Under the pieces are notes generated by a model. It did no database searches. It had not been told where the DNA came from and was given only the letters and a program-made list of their open reading frames with translations. This document shows, piece after piece, positions 9,406 to 20,501 of a stretch of DNA of 34,607 bases. The first letter of the stretch is position 1. The number at the start of each line of letters is the position of its first letter. Both the position numbers and the translations under genes were made by a program. Origin of the DNA: Willaertia magna (taxonomy: Eukaryota; Heterolobosea; Eutetramitea; Acrasida; Naegleriidae); assembly GCA_902984215.1 (NCBI GenBank), contig CADWAF010003236.1:1-34607 (forward strand), in the 5' to 3' direction.

Positions 9406-11162
9406 TTCTTTCTCTTGGTGATGATTCTATTTCTTCTTGTTCTCTCTCTAATATTTCTATTGGTTTTATTGTAACTTTGCTATTTTCTTCAGCCCCTAAG
9501 CTTTTACCTGCTGTCTCATAAGGAAGGATATGTGTTAAAACAAAGGCTAGTAAACAACTTCCAGAATAGATAAGTACTGGTAGATTGATGTTTACTTCAA
9601 TTAAGACATTAGCTATTAAAGGAGTTATCATACCAGCAATACGAGCACAACAACTACTTATACCTGTTCCTAAACTTCTAACTGAGGTAGGAAAAGTCTC
9701 AGGTGTGTAGACCCTAATTGTAAATTATTTAAGATAAAGTGTCAATAGAAAGTAAACTTACCACAAAGCACAAGTGGCACCCATAATACCAGCTCTAGCA
9801 CAAATAGCAAAGATTGTTAATAGCCATCGCTCAGTTGGAATAATTAGACAAACTAAAAACAATCCACAAGTAAGAAAGGTTATCGATATGGCCCTCTTAC
9901 GCCCAAAACTATTAATAAACGCATAAGCAAATAATAATCCAGGTAATTCAGCAGCAGAAACTAATAATATTTGACCATAATCTGTTTCTTGTTTGTTTCC
10001 AACGGTAGTAGAAAAGTACTTTGGTGTAAGAATATAAACCTTTGTAATTTTAAATATTAATTGTTACAAAAATATTAATTGTACTTACTCCATAACTAAT
10101 AAAAAGTTAATAAATTAATTGTTTTAAATAACCACTTACTACGCCAAACTGCCACACCACCATAAGATAAAAATACAAATGGTAGAGATTGTCATCTTTG
10201 CAGATGAAAATAATTGTAAGAAAGATCCAGTAACTTTCTTCTTTCCATCTGAAGTTGTATCCTCTGACTTAATTTTTGCTAAGAACTTCCCTTTTCTATT
10301 CCAAAAAGCAACTCTCTTAAATACATTCTCTGCCTTTTCAGTTTTCCCTTTCAATGTCAAAAATCTTGGACTTTCAGGCAAGAATGGAACAGCTATCAAC
10401 ATTAAAAACATTGGCACGCTACAAACACCAACTAAATATCTCCAACAATAATCTCCAAATATTTGTTTGTGACCTAAAAACAACCAAGCAAAACCAGCAC
10501 ATACGACTGTACCAATTGTCCAAAATACCTCAATAAAAAGCAAGAAAAAACCTCTAGATTTTGATGGCAATAATTCTGTAAATAAACTGAATGGCGCGTG
10601 TCCACCACCAGCACCAACTCCCACAAAAAACCTAAGAACTGTCAAAACCCAAAAATTAGGAGCAAAGGCACTAGCAAGACCAAAGACAGAACAGAAAGCA
10701 AACACTGCTGCAATACCAATTTTTCTGCCAAACTTGTCACAAATAACTCCCCAACCCCAGCTACCTAATAACATTCCAGCAAAGACAACTGCATCTAGAA
10801 TTGATTCATAATAAGCATTTAATCCCCAGTCATCAACAACAGCGGCTTTTAAAAAAGTTAACAAACTAATTTCTAAAGCATCTGCCATCCATGCCAATCC
10901 TGCAAAAATGTCAACATTGTCAACAATTAAAAAGATTACAAACCGCAAACACATAATAAAAAGAGTTGAAAAGGACCAACACTAATTTTCACATTTTACA
11001 ATTAATTTTAACAATGTTATTAAAAAAAACAAACCCCATTCTTTCAATAGCTTCATCACAAGTAATATGTTCCGAAACGTATTCTGTATTCGAAAATTCT
11101 TCATCTTCTAGGTTCTCCTCGTTAGAACCTTTTATTTTGATATCTTCCCCGGTGTCAGCCAT
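9389..11162 (-). CDS. Major facilitator superfamily transporter, SVOP/organic-ion type, six exons
   Basis: Exons on the minus strand are 11035-11162, 10944-10981, 10140-10899, 10089-10095, 9762-10039 and 9389-9713; introns are 53, 44, 44, 49 and 48 nt. The joined frame gives 511 residues. The start [31 protein letters not shown] is typical of SVOP-like carriers. Other hallmarks: GVICDKFGRK in the TM2-3 loop, the PESPRFL motif after TM6, a long cytosolic loop, INSFGRKRA in the TM8-9 loop, and VYTPETFPTSVRSLGTG. Predicted 12 TM helices; the last ~30 residues are polar and acidic. The substrate cannot be told from the sequence. Exon 4 is only 7 nt; including it joins LAY-YG-VYILTP in frame. The stop TAG at 9389-9391 lies inside the convergent TBC gene. 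Confidence 0.9.
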
Positions 11163-11476
11163 TTTTTTGAAAATCATTTGTTTGCAAACTGCATTCCGCC
11201 CATTGAGGCAAGATTTTATTTGCAGAGGTTTAAAAATAATAAAAATAATAAAAATTGTAGATTTAAAAGCATTAAAAGTCAACTGAGGAGTATTGAAGTA
11301 TCTAGGCAATGAAGCTACAAAAAATCATCCTTGGAAAATAAAGCGAAAACCAATTCTTTACAGAGACGCTCCTTACAAAATCGCGAAAAATTAGTTAAAA
11401 TGCCTCACTTTGTTGGCGGTTTTCGTATGAAATAAAAAGATTAAGGGAAATTGATCATCAGCATAACACAAAAAAA
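11163..11476. promoter_or_regulatory. Divergent intergenic region, MFS and carrier genes
   Basis: 314 bases between two start codons pointing away from each other, so both promoters and 5'UTRs must lie here. GC is higher than in other gaps. I see no clear TATA box or RNA gene. It ends in an A-run directly before the carrier ATG. Confidence 0.4.
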
Positions 11477-12541
11477 ATGTCCCATTCTCATCATAATGTC
11501 AGTTTTGGAGTAAAATTCGCAGCAGGTTGGTTTCACACTAAGTACTATTTTTTTAACACTTTTTATTTACTCTTCGTTTTTCACAATTATAGGTGGTATT
11601 GCTGGAGTTACTGAAATTTTGGTTATGTATCCTTGTAAGTATCTTTCATCACATAACTTTCTAAATCAATTTATTATTATCAAAAAGTGGATGTTGTTAA
11701 AACTAGAGCTCAATTACATCTTGGTACTGGACCTGCACCAGGAATTATTTCTACTGTTAAAGATATTGTCAAGACAAATGGTTTGGGGTCACTTTACAGA
11801 GGAATCTTACCACCAATTCTTATGGAAGCACCAAAGAGAGCCGTAAAATTTGCAGCTAATGAATTCTATAAAGATATCTTTATGGATAAAGAAACTAAGA
11901 AGATTTCTCAAAATGGTGCAATTTTATCTGGTATGTGTGCAGGTGGTACTGAAGCCTTTGTTGTTGTTCCTGTAAGTACTATTAATATACATACCCTCTT
12001 TATAATAACAATGATATTCTCTTTATCGGAATAGTTTGAATTAGTTAAGATTAGATTACAAGCAAAGGAAAATATTGGTATCTATAAGAATACTGGAGAT
12101 GCTATAAAGAAGATTTTAACTCAAGAAGGTGTTTTAACTCTTTACACTGGTTTAGAATCAACTATTTGGAGAAATGCTTTTTGGAATGGTGGTTACTTTG
12201 GTTTAATTCACTTTGTTAAAAAGTCATTACCAGAACCAAAGAATGAATCTCAAAGATTATTTACTGATTTCGTTGCTGGTTTCCTCTCTGGTACTTTTGG
12301 TACAATGCTTAACACTCCATTTGATGTCGCCAAGACTAGAATTCAAAATCAATTACCTGGAACTGTTCACAAGTATAACTGGACTCTTCCTTCATTAGCA
12401 ACAATTTATAAAGAAGAAGGTGTTGGTGCACTTTACAAAGGTTTCTGGCCAAAAGTTTTGCGATTGGGTCCAGGAGGTGGTATCCTGCTTGTTGTTTTCA
12501 ACTTTGCTGTCAGATTCATGTCACCAGCAGAATCTCATTAA
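11477..12541 (+). CDS. SLC25A21: Mitochondrial 2-oxodicarboxylate carrier (SLC25A21/ODC type)
   Basis: Four exons, 11477-11525, 11593-11634, 11688-11971 and 12035-12541, with introns of 67, 53 and 63 nt. The product is 293 residues, the usual length of the SLC25 family. Three carrier repeats are visible, with signatures YPLDVVKTR (30-37), VPFELVKIRLQ (~125) and TPFDVAKTRIQ (~220). FLSGTFGTMLNTPFDVAKTRIQ, YKGFWPKVLRLGPGGGILL and the TEAFVVVPFE segment point to the oxodicarboxylate carrier, which exchanges 2-oxoadipate and 2-oxoglutarate across the inner mitochondrial membrane for lysine and tryptophan catabolism. The first donor is GTTGGT, unlike the usual GTAAGT, but FAAG-GIAG joins perfectly. 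Substrate is inferred from similarity only. Confidence 0.9.
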
Positions 12542-12933
12542 TTTTAAAAATTACAATCTAAATTTTAAACTTGATAATAAATCATTTTAGTGTAAAATTT
12601 ATTTTGCAGTTATTTTATTTTATCTTAAAATAATTATTTATTTTATAATTACAATTTCGATTACCTTTTATTAATAAATTTACATTAAATTATTATTTGA
12701 AACATATAGAATATATTAGAAATATAAATAATTATAGATTTTTAAAATTTTTAAAATGTATGCGCTTAATTATAAATAATATTCAATAAATAAAGAAATA
12801 TATAATATTATATATAATATTATATATATATATATATATTATATATTATTATTATATATTATTATTATATATTATAAAAGTAAAAAAAATTGATGAGTTC
12901 TACCAAACATTGGAATTAGTTTTGTAAAAAAAA
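12542..12933. repeat. AT-rich intergenic region with TA microsatellite
   Basis: 392 bases without a gene. From about 12799 to 12876 it is an almost pure TA/TTA tract, including (TA)8-9 around 12820-12839 and repeated ATTATTATATATT. The rest is AT-rich 3' flank of the carrier gene and upstream sequence of FANCD2. No other signal seen. Confidence 0.85.
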
Positions 12934-15900
12934 ATGTCTCAAACTCAACATATAAAAAATTTTCAAACTTTGTTAAAAGAAGGAGGACTGACTTTATCGT
13001 CTCCGAACAATAACAATAAAAGTTCATCAACAAATAATCAACCACTCCGAGTTAAAGATGCAATGCAACTTAGAAGACATATAGAAAAGAATGTAAAAAC
13101 CAAACAAGAAGCCGAAGATTTCTGTTTTTCTCTTAAATCAATGATTGACAAGGATGAAACATTTCTTTTACAATGTTTACTTCCTTTTGAAACGTATGTA
13201 GATAGTAATATTAAATATTAATTTACATTTATAGAATCGATAATAACAATGCCTATTTCTCTTCTAATGAATCTTTTTTTAAGATGCTTTTAAATATAAC
13301 GAGTTTACAATCACAAATATTTGATATTTTATTTGCCGATTTAATTACAAGATGTCAAGATTATGATGAAGATAATTACGGTAGTTGGGATAGAAATATT
13401 CCAAAATTAATTGTTTCACAAATGAGATGGTTAGATATGATTGTTGATTCTAAATCTCTAGCTAATCATTTATCAAGTATATTGACTGTATCTTCTTCAA
13501 TTTTTAAGAAAGAAATGATAAGCGCCATTCCAGAGATAATTGATGATTCTGAACATGAAAGAATTGTTGACATTTTACAACAAGTAATGAGAGAAGATAA
13601 TGATTCTATTATTAATGTAGTTGATGCTTTATCTAATTTAAATTTAAAGAAAGAAATTATGGAAAATATGATATCTCATGTTTTAGAAACATTAGATTCT
13701 GCTAATACTAATGATTTACCTGTAATAATTCGTTTTTTATTACAATCTGCAAATGAAGTTAATGTAAATAATATTGTAAGTAAAATAAGAGAAGGTTTAG
13801 ATATTTCTTCTCTTTCAGTTGTACCAAATGATGATGATGAAGATAACCATACATTTTCTCAAAGAAAAGATAAAGGAAAATCAAGTGAAAATAATAATTG
13901 TGAATCTTTAATTGTAAGTGCTCTTGGAACTGGAATAAGACATAAAAAGATAATTGAAAAACATTTTATACAAGTAATATCTAAAGTAAATACACCTGCT
14001 GAACATAATATAATAGATATTTGGGTGTTAATGGCTATTTATTCAATGCCAAATTATAGAAGAGACGCAGAGCTATTATTAAAAAAGAAAATTAAGAATC
14101 ATTTAATTGATGATGAATTAATGAAATCTTCAATTGATGTTCATGGTGAAGCTCTATTACAATTCTTTCCTTCAATGAATGAATTAGCAAGTGTATTATT
14201 ACGTAATACTACTGATTCCATTTCACAATTTGGGCAAAACTTGTATTATTATATGTTTAGTGGTTTCAATAGTGATTACAATAGACAGAAAATTATTGCT
14301 TCTTTGATCACACATGTGGGAAGTAGTACTAAATCAGAAAAAGAGGCAGCTTTGGATGTTCTTTTGAGAATTGCAAAATCTAAATTGTATATAATGAGAT
14401 CTTATTCTGGTTTTATACAAGGTTTATTGGATTATTTAACAAATTTAACAGACAGTCAATTAAGAAAGGTTTACAAATTATTTTCTTTACTTTCTTATAT
14501 GAAAACATTAAGGGACACTGAACAATCCAGCGCAGCTACAAAAACAATAAGAGATGAATTAATGATTATTATTCGAAAACAATTAAGTAATACTAACACA
14601 GTTTATAAAAAGATGGGAATTATTGGAGCTTGTTCTATCATTTCAATGATTGGCTCTATGAGTGAAGACATTTCCTTTATTGCTTCTCAACACACAGAAC
14701 AAAAACTTACAGAAGAAGAATATGAAGAGGCTAGAGATATACTTCATTTTGCATCAAAATGTTGTTTGCGTGTACCAATATTTAAAACTTTGCTTTATGA
14801 CGAGCTTAGCTACATAGTTTTGGAAAGAAATTTAGATAGTAGGTTATTACAAGAAATTCAACATGGAATACTTACTGATTTCTTTCAAAAGTTTATAATT
14901 GAAAGTAATGAACTAAAGGACTTAAAACCTCATAGCTATATATCATATAACGTTTGGATGAAATTGGAGAGTGAAGATGAATCTAATAATTTAATTAAAA
15001 TAGCTCCATTGATAGATAACAAGAATGAAGAATTAGGATCTTGTGAGAGCCTTTGGAATTTATTTGCACAATTTAAACTTTTAAAGATACTCATGGAAAA
15101 GACAAGCAGTGGAACTATTAGTACTTTGTTAGATTCGGGTATTGTCATGTTTGACGATCAAATACTTGAACGCTTTTCACAACTGTCTAAAAGAGACAAG
15201 GATGTTACGTGTCTTTCATTGTTCTTTACAATTAATTGGTTTAGAGAATTAATTAATGGTTTTGCTACTTCAAGTGATTTCCAATCTATTGGAAGTGTAA
15301 TTAAAAGAATAGAACATCTAGTTGACATTGAAAAGAAATTGGACAAATGTTTATTTGAAAATTCAACATTCTCGTTGCCTCAATTCAACTACTTACTTTT
15401 ATCTGAGGTAGGCCCAGTTTCTCAATCCAAAAAGAAGGATGATAAAAAACCAAAGAAAAAGAAAACAACAAAGAAGAAAAAAAACGATAGTGACGAAGAA
15501 GAAGAGTCTGAAATTGAAGAGGAGCAAGAAGAGGTAGAAGAAGAGGATACTAAAAGAAAAGGTAACAAAGGATATGTTCCTGATTTCAAACGTAAATATT
15601 TGTCCAAATTCAAACCGTACTATAGAGAACTAGATGTTGATGTTATGGATATACTAAGCTTTACACAGTCCCTTACTAGTCAAATAGATAACTCCACTGT
15701 AAGGTTAGAACCAATTCATTTATACTATATTTTAGATGATGTTAATAACAAATTAAAATCAGTTATTGCTAGAACTAAGGCAACCTTTTTTGCAACTAAA
15801 GATTATCAATTCAATCTGGCAAGATGTCCTACCAGTGAATTTTTTGAAAAACTCATTAACTCTTTCCCTTCACTCTGTAAACACATAGAGAGAATAGTGG

Positions 15901-17972
15901 CAGGGTTTAGAGAAACAGAAACGTCACAAGAGGAAGACGAAAAGGAAGATGAACTATGCAAATATATGTATATTGGACCCTGTTTACAACTGTTAATTGA
16001 TATTATTACCAAAACACTGAACCACTTCTCTTCTGACAAAGTTCAATTCGAAAAAGTTGTTAGAACTTTATTGATGCCATCAAAGGATGACAGTCAACTA
16101 GAAGATTTACCTATAGACGAAGCTTGTGAAAGGGCTTTCGCTAATTTTAAGGCTATCCTTTCAGACGTGCAGGTTTTTGAAACTTGTTCAAAGATATTTG
16201 AACTTTTAAAGTCAATTGAAACTACATCACAAAATGAAACTTTATGCAAAGAAATATATGAGGTTTCAGAGCAATTATTGAAACGTCCATTTGGAAAAGT
16301 TAAACCTGACATTGGAAATATTATATCGGTTTACGTTTCTAAAAGCAACAATTTAAGTGCCACACAAAAATTATTGGAAAACATTAAGCTTAAATTGGAA
16401 TCTAAAACCATTGATTTTGAATATCCTACAATTCAAGATACAAACATCTATATCTTCTTTAAACGTATTCTGATAGAATTATCTCAATCCCTGAGTGCAA
16501 TTAATCTACTTGAGAAAGATGAAAAGTATATTAGAAATAGTCTTACAACCATTTTCACTTGTGTAAAATATTTTAGTGATTTGGTTTTATTATCTAAGCA
16601 AAAACCAAACTCCCAAGCAATTCAAGCAACATTAATAGGATCTCATCAATTTATAACTAACTTTTTAAAATTTAGTAGATACTTTGCAAAACATTTTAAA
16701 ACAAGCAAAGAAAGAGTGTCTTCAATTTTTAATAAGTTATCATTGGGAACAAAACAATTGGACAGAATTTGTCAAGATACAAAATTAACTTTAAACAAAA
16801 CGTTGGCTAAGGTTATTCCAAAAGTAAAAAAACAATTGGAATCAGTCAACGGTAAAGTGAAAATTATTTTCCAACATCACAACAATGCCCTGACCATCGG
16901 TACCCTTAATGATAGAACTATTACTGGAGAAATGGTTGAAAATGATGATCATTATGCTGGCTTACTAGATGACGGAAAAAGGAGAAGAAAACAGAAAGAA
17001 GAAACTGAAGAAGAAATACCAGAAGAAGAGGAGGAGGAAAGCGAAAAACCAACTAAAAAGAAATCAACCAAAAAGAATACCAGTAAAAAGAGAAAAAAGG
17101 ATGAAGAAAATGAAGAAGAACAACCTGAAAAAGAAGTAGAAAAGGAAAAAAAGAAAATAAAAAAGACAAGCAAGAAAAAGAAGGATGAAGAAAAAGAAGA
17201 AACAGAAAACCCAAAAAAGAAAAAGAAGAATAACAAAAAAGATGAAGAAGAAATACAGGTATCTGACAAAACGAAAAAGAAAACAGCTGAAAGTTCAAAA
17301 AGCAAAGATAAAACGTCTGCCTCAACAAATGCAAGTAAGTCAACTAAGAAGAAATCGAAAACAATAGAAGAAGAGCCCTCAGAGACCAGTTCTAAAAAAG
17401 ATAAAACCACAAAGGATAAACAACCATCTAAGAAAGATAAAGATAAGGAAAAAGAAAAGCAAAAAGAGAGTTCACCAAGCAAGAAAAAGGTTTCAACCCC
17501 AGAAAAAGAGTCAAAGAAAGGAAATGACAAAGAAAAAGAAGATGAAAAACTTTTACAATTCGATGATTTCGATAATGATGTAATCCCAAATGTTCCTGAA
17601 GAACAAAGTCTAGCTCCTTCCAGTCCTGACCTAGGCTTAACCCTTAAAAAAACAAAACAAAATAGTATAGAAAAGAAACGAAAGAAGAATGAAGAAGAGG
17701 ATGATGAGGATGAAGAAGAATTAGAAGATGATTACTCAGATTTAGTTGGTTTTATTGTTGACGATTCTGAAGCAGAGGAAGAAGATAAGAAGTTTAAAAA
17801 AAAGAGAAAGAAAGAAATTGTAGATGACGATGAAGAAGATGATTATTCAAGAAATTCAGGATTTGATGTAACTAAATCTCTTCACGATGAATTACTTTCA
17901 GACGAAGCAGAAGAAGGCGAGCCAAGCACAGAGGAAGAAGACAATTTCTATCAGGCAAGTGAAAGTTTTTAA
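12934..17972 (+). CDS. FANCD2: Fanconi anaemia protein FANCD2 homolog
   Basis: Two exons, 12934-13193 and 13235-17972, with a 41-nt GTATGT...TATAG intron; 1665 residues (human, ~1450). FANCD2 signatures: IPKLIVSQMRWLDMIVDSK, ISAIPEIIDDSEH, DLPVIIRFLLQSANEV, RKQLSNTNTVYKKMGIIGA, LSLFFTINWFRELINGF and YYRELDVDVMDIL. With FANCI it forms the clamp loaded on DNA at interstrand crosslinks and stalled forks. The monoubiquitinated Lys (K561 in human, in YKLIGIIG) corresponds to K545 in YKKMGIIG. A Lys/Glu tract interrupts the helical solenoid near 815-865. From about 1333 to the end lies a ~330-residue Lys/Glu/Ser/Asp-rich, probably disordered tail, much longer than in human, with NLS-like basic runs. 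Only 62 bases separate it from the MICU-like gene. Confidence 0.93.
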
Positions 17973-18034
17973 AGCATTGTCATTTCACAAATTGTCAAGT
18001 CTTACGAACATTAACAAGTTCAAAATTAAAAAAA

Positions 18035-19327
18035 ATGAGATCATCAAAACGTCTTTTATTTTCTCTCGTTCAAAAGCCTTCAATGAAGAAGGTATCATCA
18101 AGTTTATTAACAAAAGAAGTAATGATTCAAAACATGTGTAAAAATACTAATAGATTTAAATATAATTATTCACAAACATCTAGTGAAGAATTACGTAGAT
18201 TAACAGACAGTACATCCAATGGTAGAGCATTATTAATGGGATTATTAGGATTAAGTGTTGGAGTAGGAATTGGATATTTCTTACATGATCAAGTAGAAGA
18301 ATTACTTGGACCAAAAAATAAAACAACTATTGAACCATCAGCTGTAGATCAAGCATTTACACAAAAGAAATCACTTAAAGAAATCTTTGATGAATTTGCG
18401 GATGTTAATGTAAGAAATGAATTGACAGGTAAAAGTGAAAAGATGATGAGTTTAGAAGCATTTATTAATAGTTTAATTAATGCTAGACCAAATACACCTG
18501 GATGGGTTGCATATCCACGTAGAAATGGTAAATTATTAGTTGATTCTAAACGTTTACAAGATGATAAATTAAAACTTGTATTTGAATATGCAGATACAGA
18601 TAAGAATGGATTTATTAGTTATGATGAATATGTTTTATTTACTACAATTATGACTAGTTCAGAACGTAAATTACGTATTGCATTTGAATGTTTTGATTTA
18701 GATGGAAATGGTAATATTTCATTAAATGAATTTAAAGAATTAATTAAAGCTAATAGAATAAGATCAAATAAAGAAAATAATGAAATTGATTGGAATAATA
18801 ATGGTTTAATGAAACATTTATTTGGTTCAGAATTAAATAATAATTTATCATTTAATGATTTTATTAAATTTATTAAAGATTGTAAAGAAGCATTATTAAG
18901 ACAAGAATTCTTACTTCATGATATTGAAGGTAATGGATTAATATCAGTTGAATCATTTTCAGAATTAATGACTAAATCTGTACATTTTAATTCAACTAAA
19001 ATTCCAGAATTTAAAAGACAATTAAATTTATTAAAAACGAATGGTTATTTTGCACCAACTGGACGTATAGATTTTGAAACTTTTAAAGCATTCAATGATA
19101 TGTCTCAACATTTAGATGATATTGGTATCATGATTCAATTATATACTATTAGTGGAAGAGGTATGAAAAAGGATGAATTTAAACGTAATTTAAAAAGAAT
19201 TACAAAATTATCTTTAAATGATAAAGTTATTGATTTAATTTATGCTATTTATGATAAGAATGGTGATGGTAATTTAGAATATGATGAAATTATTCAAACT
19301 TTACAATCAAGAAAGGCTTTAAATTAA
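18035..19327 (+). CDS. MICU1: Mitochondrial calcium uptake regulator, MICU family
   Basis: 430 residues, intronless, start in AAAAAATG. The N-terminus (1-60) is basic and Ser-rich like a mitochondrial presequence. A Gly-rich TM helix spans ~65-83. Three canonical EF-hand loops are seen: DTDKNGFISYDE (~188), DLDGNGNISLNE (~221) and DKNGDGNLEYDE (407-418), the last close to the C-terminus as in MICU proteins. Flanking segments (YVLFTTIMTSSERKLRIAFE; YTISGRGMKKDEFKRNLKRI) align with MICU1. Family role: the Ca2+-sensing gatekeeper of the mitochondrial calcium uniporter in the intermembrane space. MICU1, 2 and 3 cannot be separated here. The stop codon overlaps the stop of the next gene (TTAA at 19324-19327). 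Confidence 0.88.
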   Translation: MRSSKRLLFSLVQKPSMKKVSSSLLTKEVMIQNMCKNTNRFKYNYSQTSSEELRRLTDSTSNGRALLMGLLGLSVGVGIGYFLHDQVEELLGPKNKTTIEPSAVDQAFTQKKSLKEIFDEFADVNVRNELTGKSEKMMSLEAFINSLINARPNTPGWVAYPRRNGKLLVDSKRLQDDKLKLVFEYADTDKNGFISYDEYVLFTTIMTSSERKLRIAFECFDLDGNGNISLNEFKELIKANRIRSNKENNEIDWNNNGLMKHLFGSELNNNLSFNDFIKFIKDCKEALLRQEFLLHDIEGNGLISVESFSELMTKSVHFNSTKIPEFKRQLNLLKTNGYFAPTGRIDFETFKAFNDMSQHLDDIGIMIQLYTISGRGMKKDEFKRNLKRITKLSLNDKVIDLIYAIYDKNGDGNLEYDEIIQTLQSRKALN

Positions 19328-20430
19328 TTTTTTATTATTTGTAAATCAGATACAATACGCTTATGTGTTTTATTCTTTCTACGTATTACTGAAGTACTTG
19401 TAGATGATGATCTTGTATTTGGATTATCAAATTCTTTAAATACAGAATAATATATAAACATAAAATCTTCTCTTTTTAAAGTAGCATTTACTTGTTTTTG
19501 TTTTCTATTTCTTAAAATTAAACTTTGTAATTCATTAATATGATTGACAATTGGCATATCATCAAATCCTAATAACATTGCTAATTTTAAGAATGATGTT
19601 CTTTTATCTGAATAATATTCTAAATCTATATTTTCAAATGGTAATGTTGGTTCTTCTATAATTTTATTTTCTATAATTTTTTTATTATTTAAAATATTTT
19701 CATTATTTTCATATTCATCTTTACAAAATGTGTCATAAACAAAATTACCAAATTGATATAAAAATTTAGTTAAATGTTTTCCTTCTCTACAAACAAAACT
19801 ACATAAAAATAAATAAACAGTTTCAATACTAACAGTTCCTTTACCTTTAACATCTAAAATATCAAATATATCTAATAATTGATATTCATCAAATGTCATT
19901 GCATAATAATCATCATCATTCTCTTCTTTTGAATAAAAATTATTATTTTCTTCTTTTAATATTTCATAATGTTTATTAATTACTTTAATTTGTGATGGTG
20001 CATTAGAAGTACTCTTTTGAGCAATATTTGTTCTTTCCATTATTGAAGGAATCATTAGTTCATTAAACATACTAACAAATGTAAATTCAGAAATTGATAA
20101 TTGTTGAAATCTTTTTCTGACAATTGGAAATGTTGATGTTGCAGTGCGATGACTAACTCTACCACTATTACTATTACTATTACTGTCATTATCAGATAAA
20201 CTTCCAGGTGATCTAGGAGATATAGATTGTACATGATTTTTAATAAAACTAGAAATATATTCAAAGAATGCTGTATATCCACTTTCACTTGTCATTATTT
20301 GATATAATGTTCTTGCTCCTTCATAATAATCATCTTTATTCTTAGGATTATGTAATAATTGTTTTATTTGATTTTCTTTTTGGGTGTCAACTTTACCTGC
20401 ATAAATTCTAGTTAGAACATTTTTCAACAT
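19324..20430 (-). CDS. Uncharacterised protein with degenerate EF-hand
   Basis: 368 residues, ATG in AAAAAATG context. Residues 75-95 are Ser/Asn-rich and 160-175 acidic. Around 181-216 the sequence DEYQLLDIFDILDVKGKGTVSIETVYLFL looks like an EF-hand, but loop positions 3 and 5 are Lys (D193-x-K-x-K-G), so Ca2+ binding is doubtful. The rest is predicted helical; the C-terminus is Ser/Thr/Arg-rich. No TM helix or signal peptide. I cannot assign a function. It converges on the MICU-like gene; both carry EF-hand motifs but they are otherwise dissimilar and not evidently duplicates. Confidence 0.75.
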   Translation of the reverse strand: MLKNVLTRIYAGKVDTQKENQIKQLLHNPKNKDDYYEGARTLYQIMTSESGYTAFFEYISSFIKNHVQSISPRSPGSLSDNDSNSNSNSGRVSHRTATSTFPIVRKRFQQLSISEFTFVSMFNELMIPSIMERTNIAQKSTSNAPSQIKVINKHYEILKEENNNFYSKEENDDDYYAMTFDEYQLLDIFDILDVKGKGTVSIETVYLFLCSFVCREGKHLTKFLYQFGNFVYDTFCKDEYENNENILNNKKIIENKIIEEPTLPFENIDLEYYSDKRTSFLKLAMLLGFDDMPIVNHINELQSLILRNRKQKQVNATLKREDFMFIYYSVFKEFDNPNTRSSSTSTSVIRRKNKTHKRIVSDLQIIKN

Positions 20431-20501
20431 TTTTTATTTGATAGAAAATTGACATTTGAAATACACTTTGATGAAATCCATAGGGTTATCTAAATAACAA
20501 C

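Noticed and set aside
16952..17530. Minus-strand Ser/Phe-rich 192-residue protein
   Set aside because: Antisense reading of the Lys/Glu-rich FANCD2 tail; such ORFs are expected opposite AAR/GAR codons.
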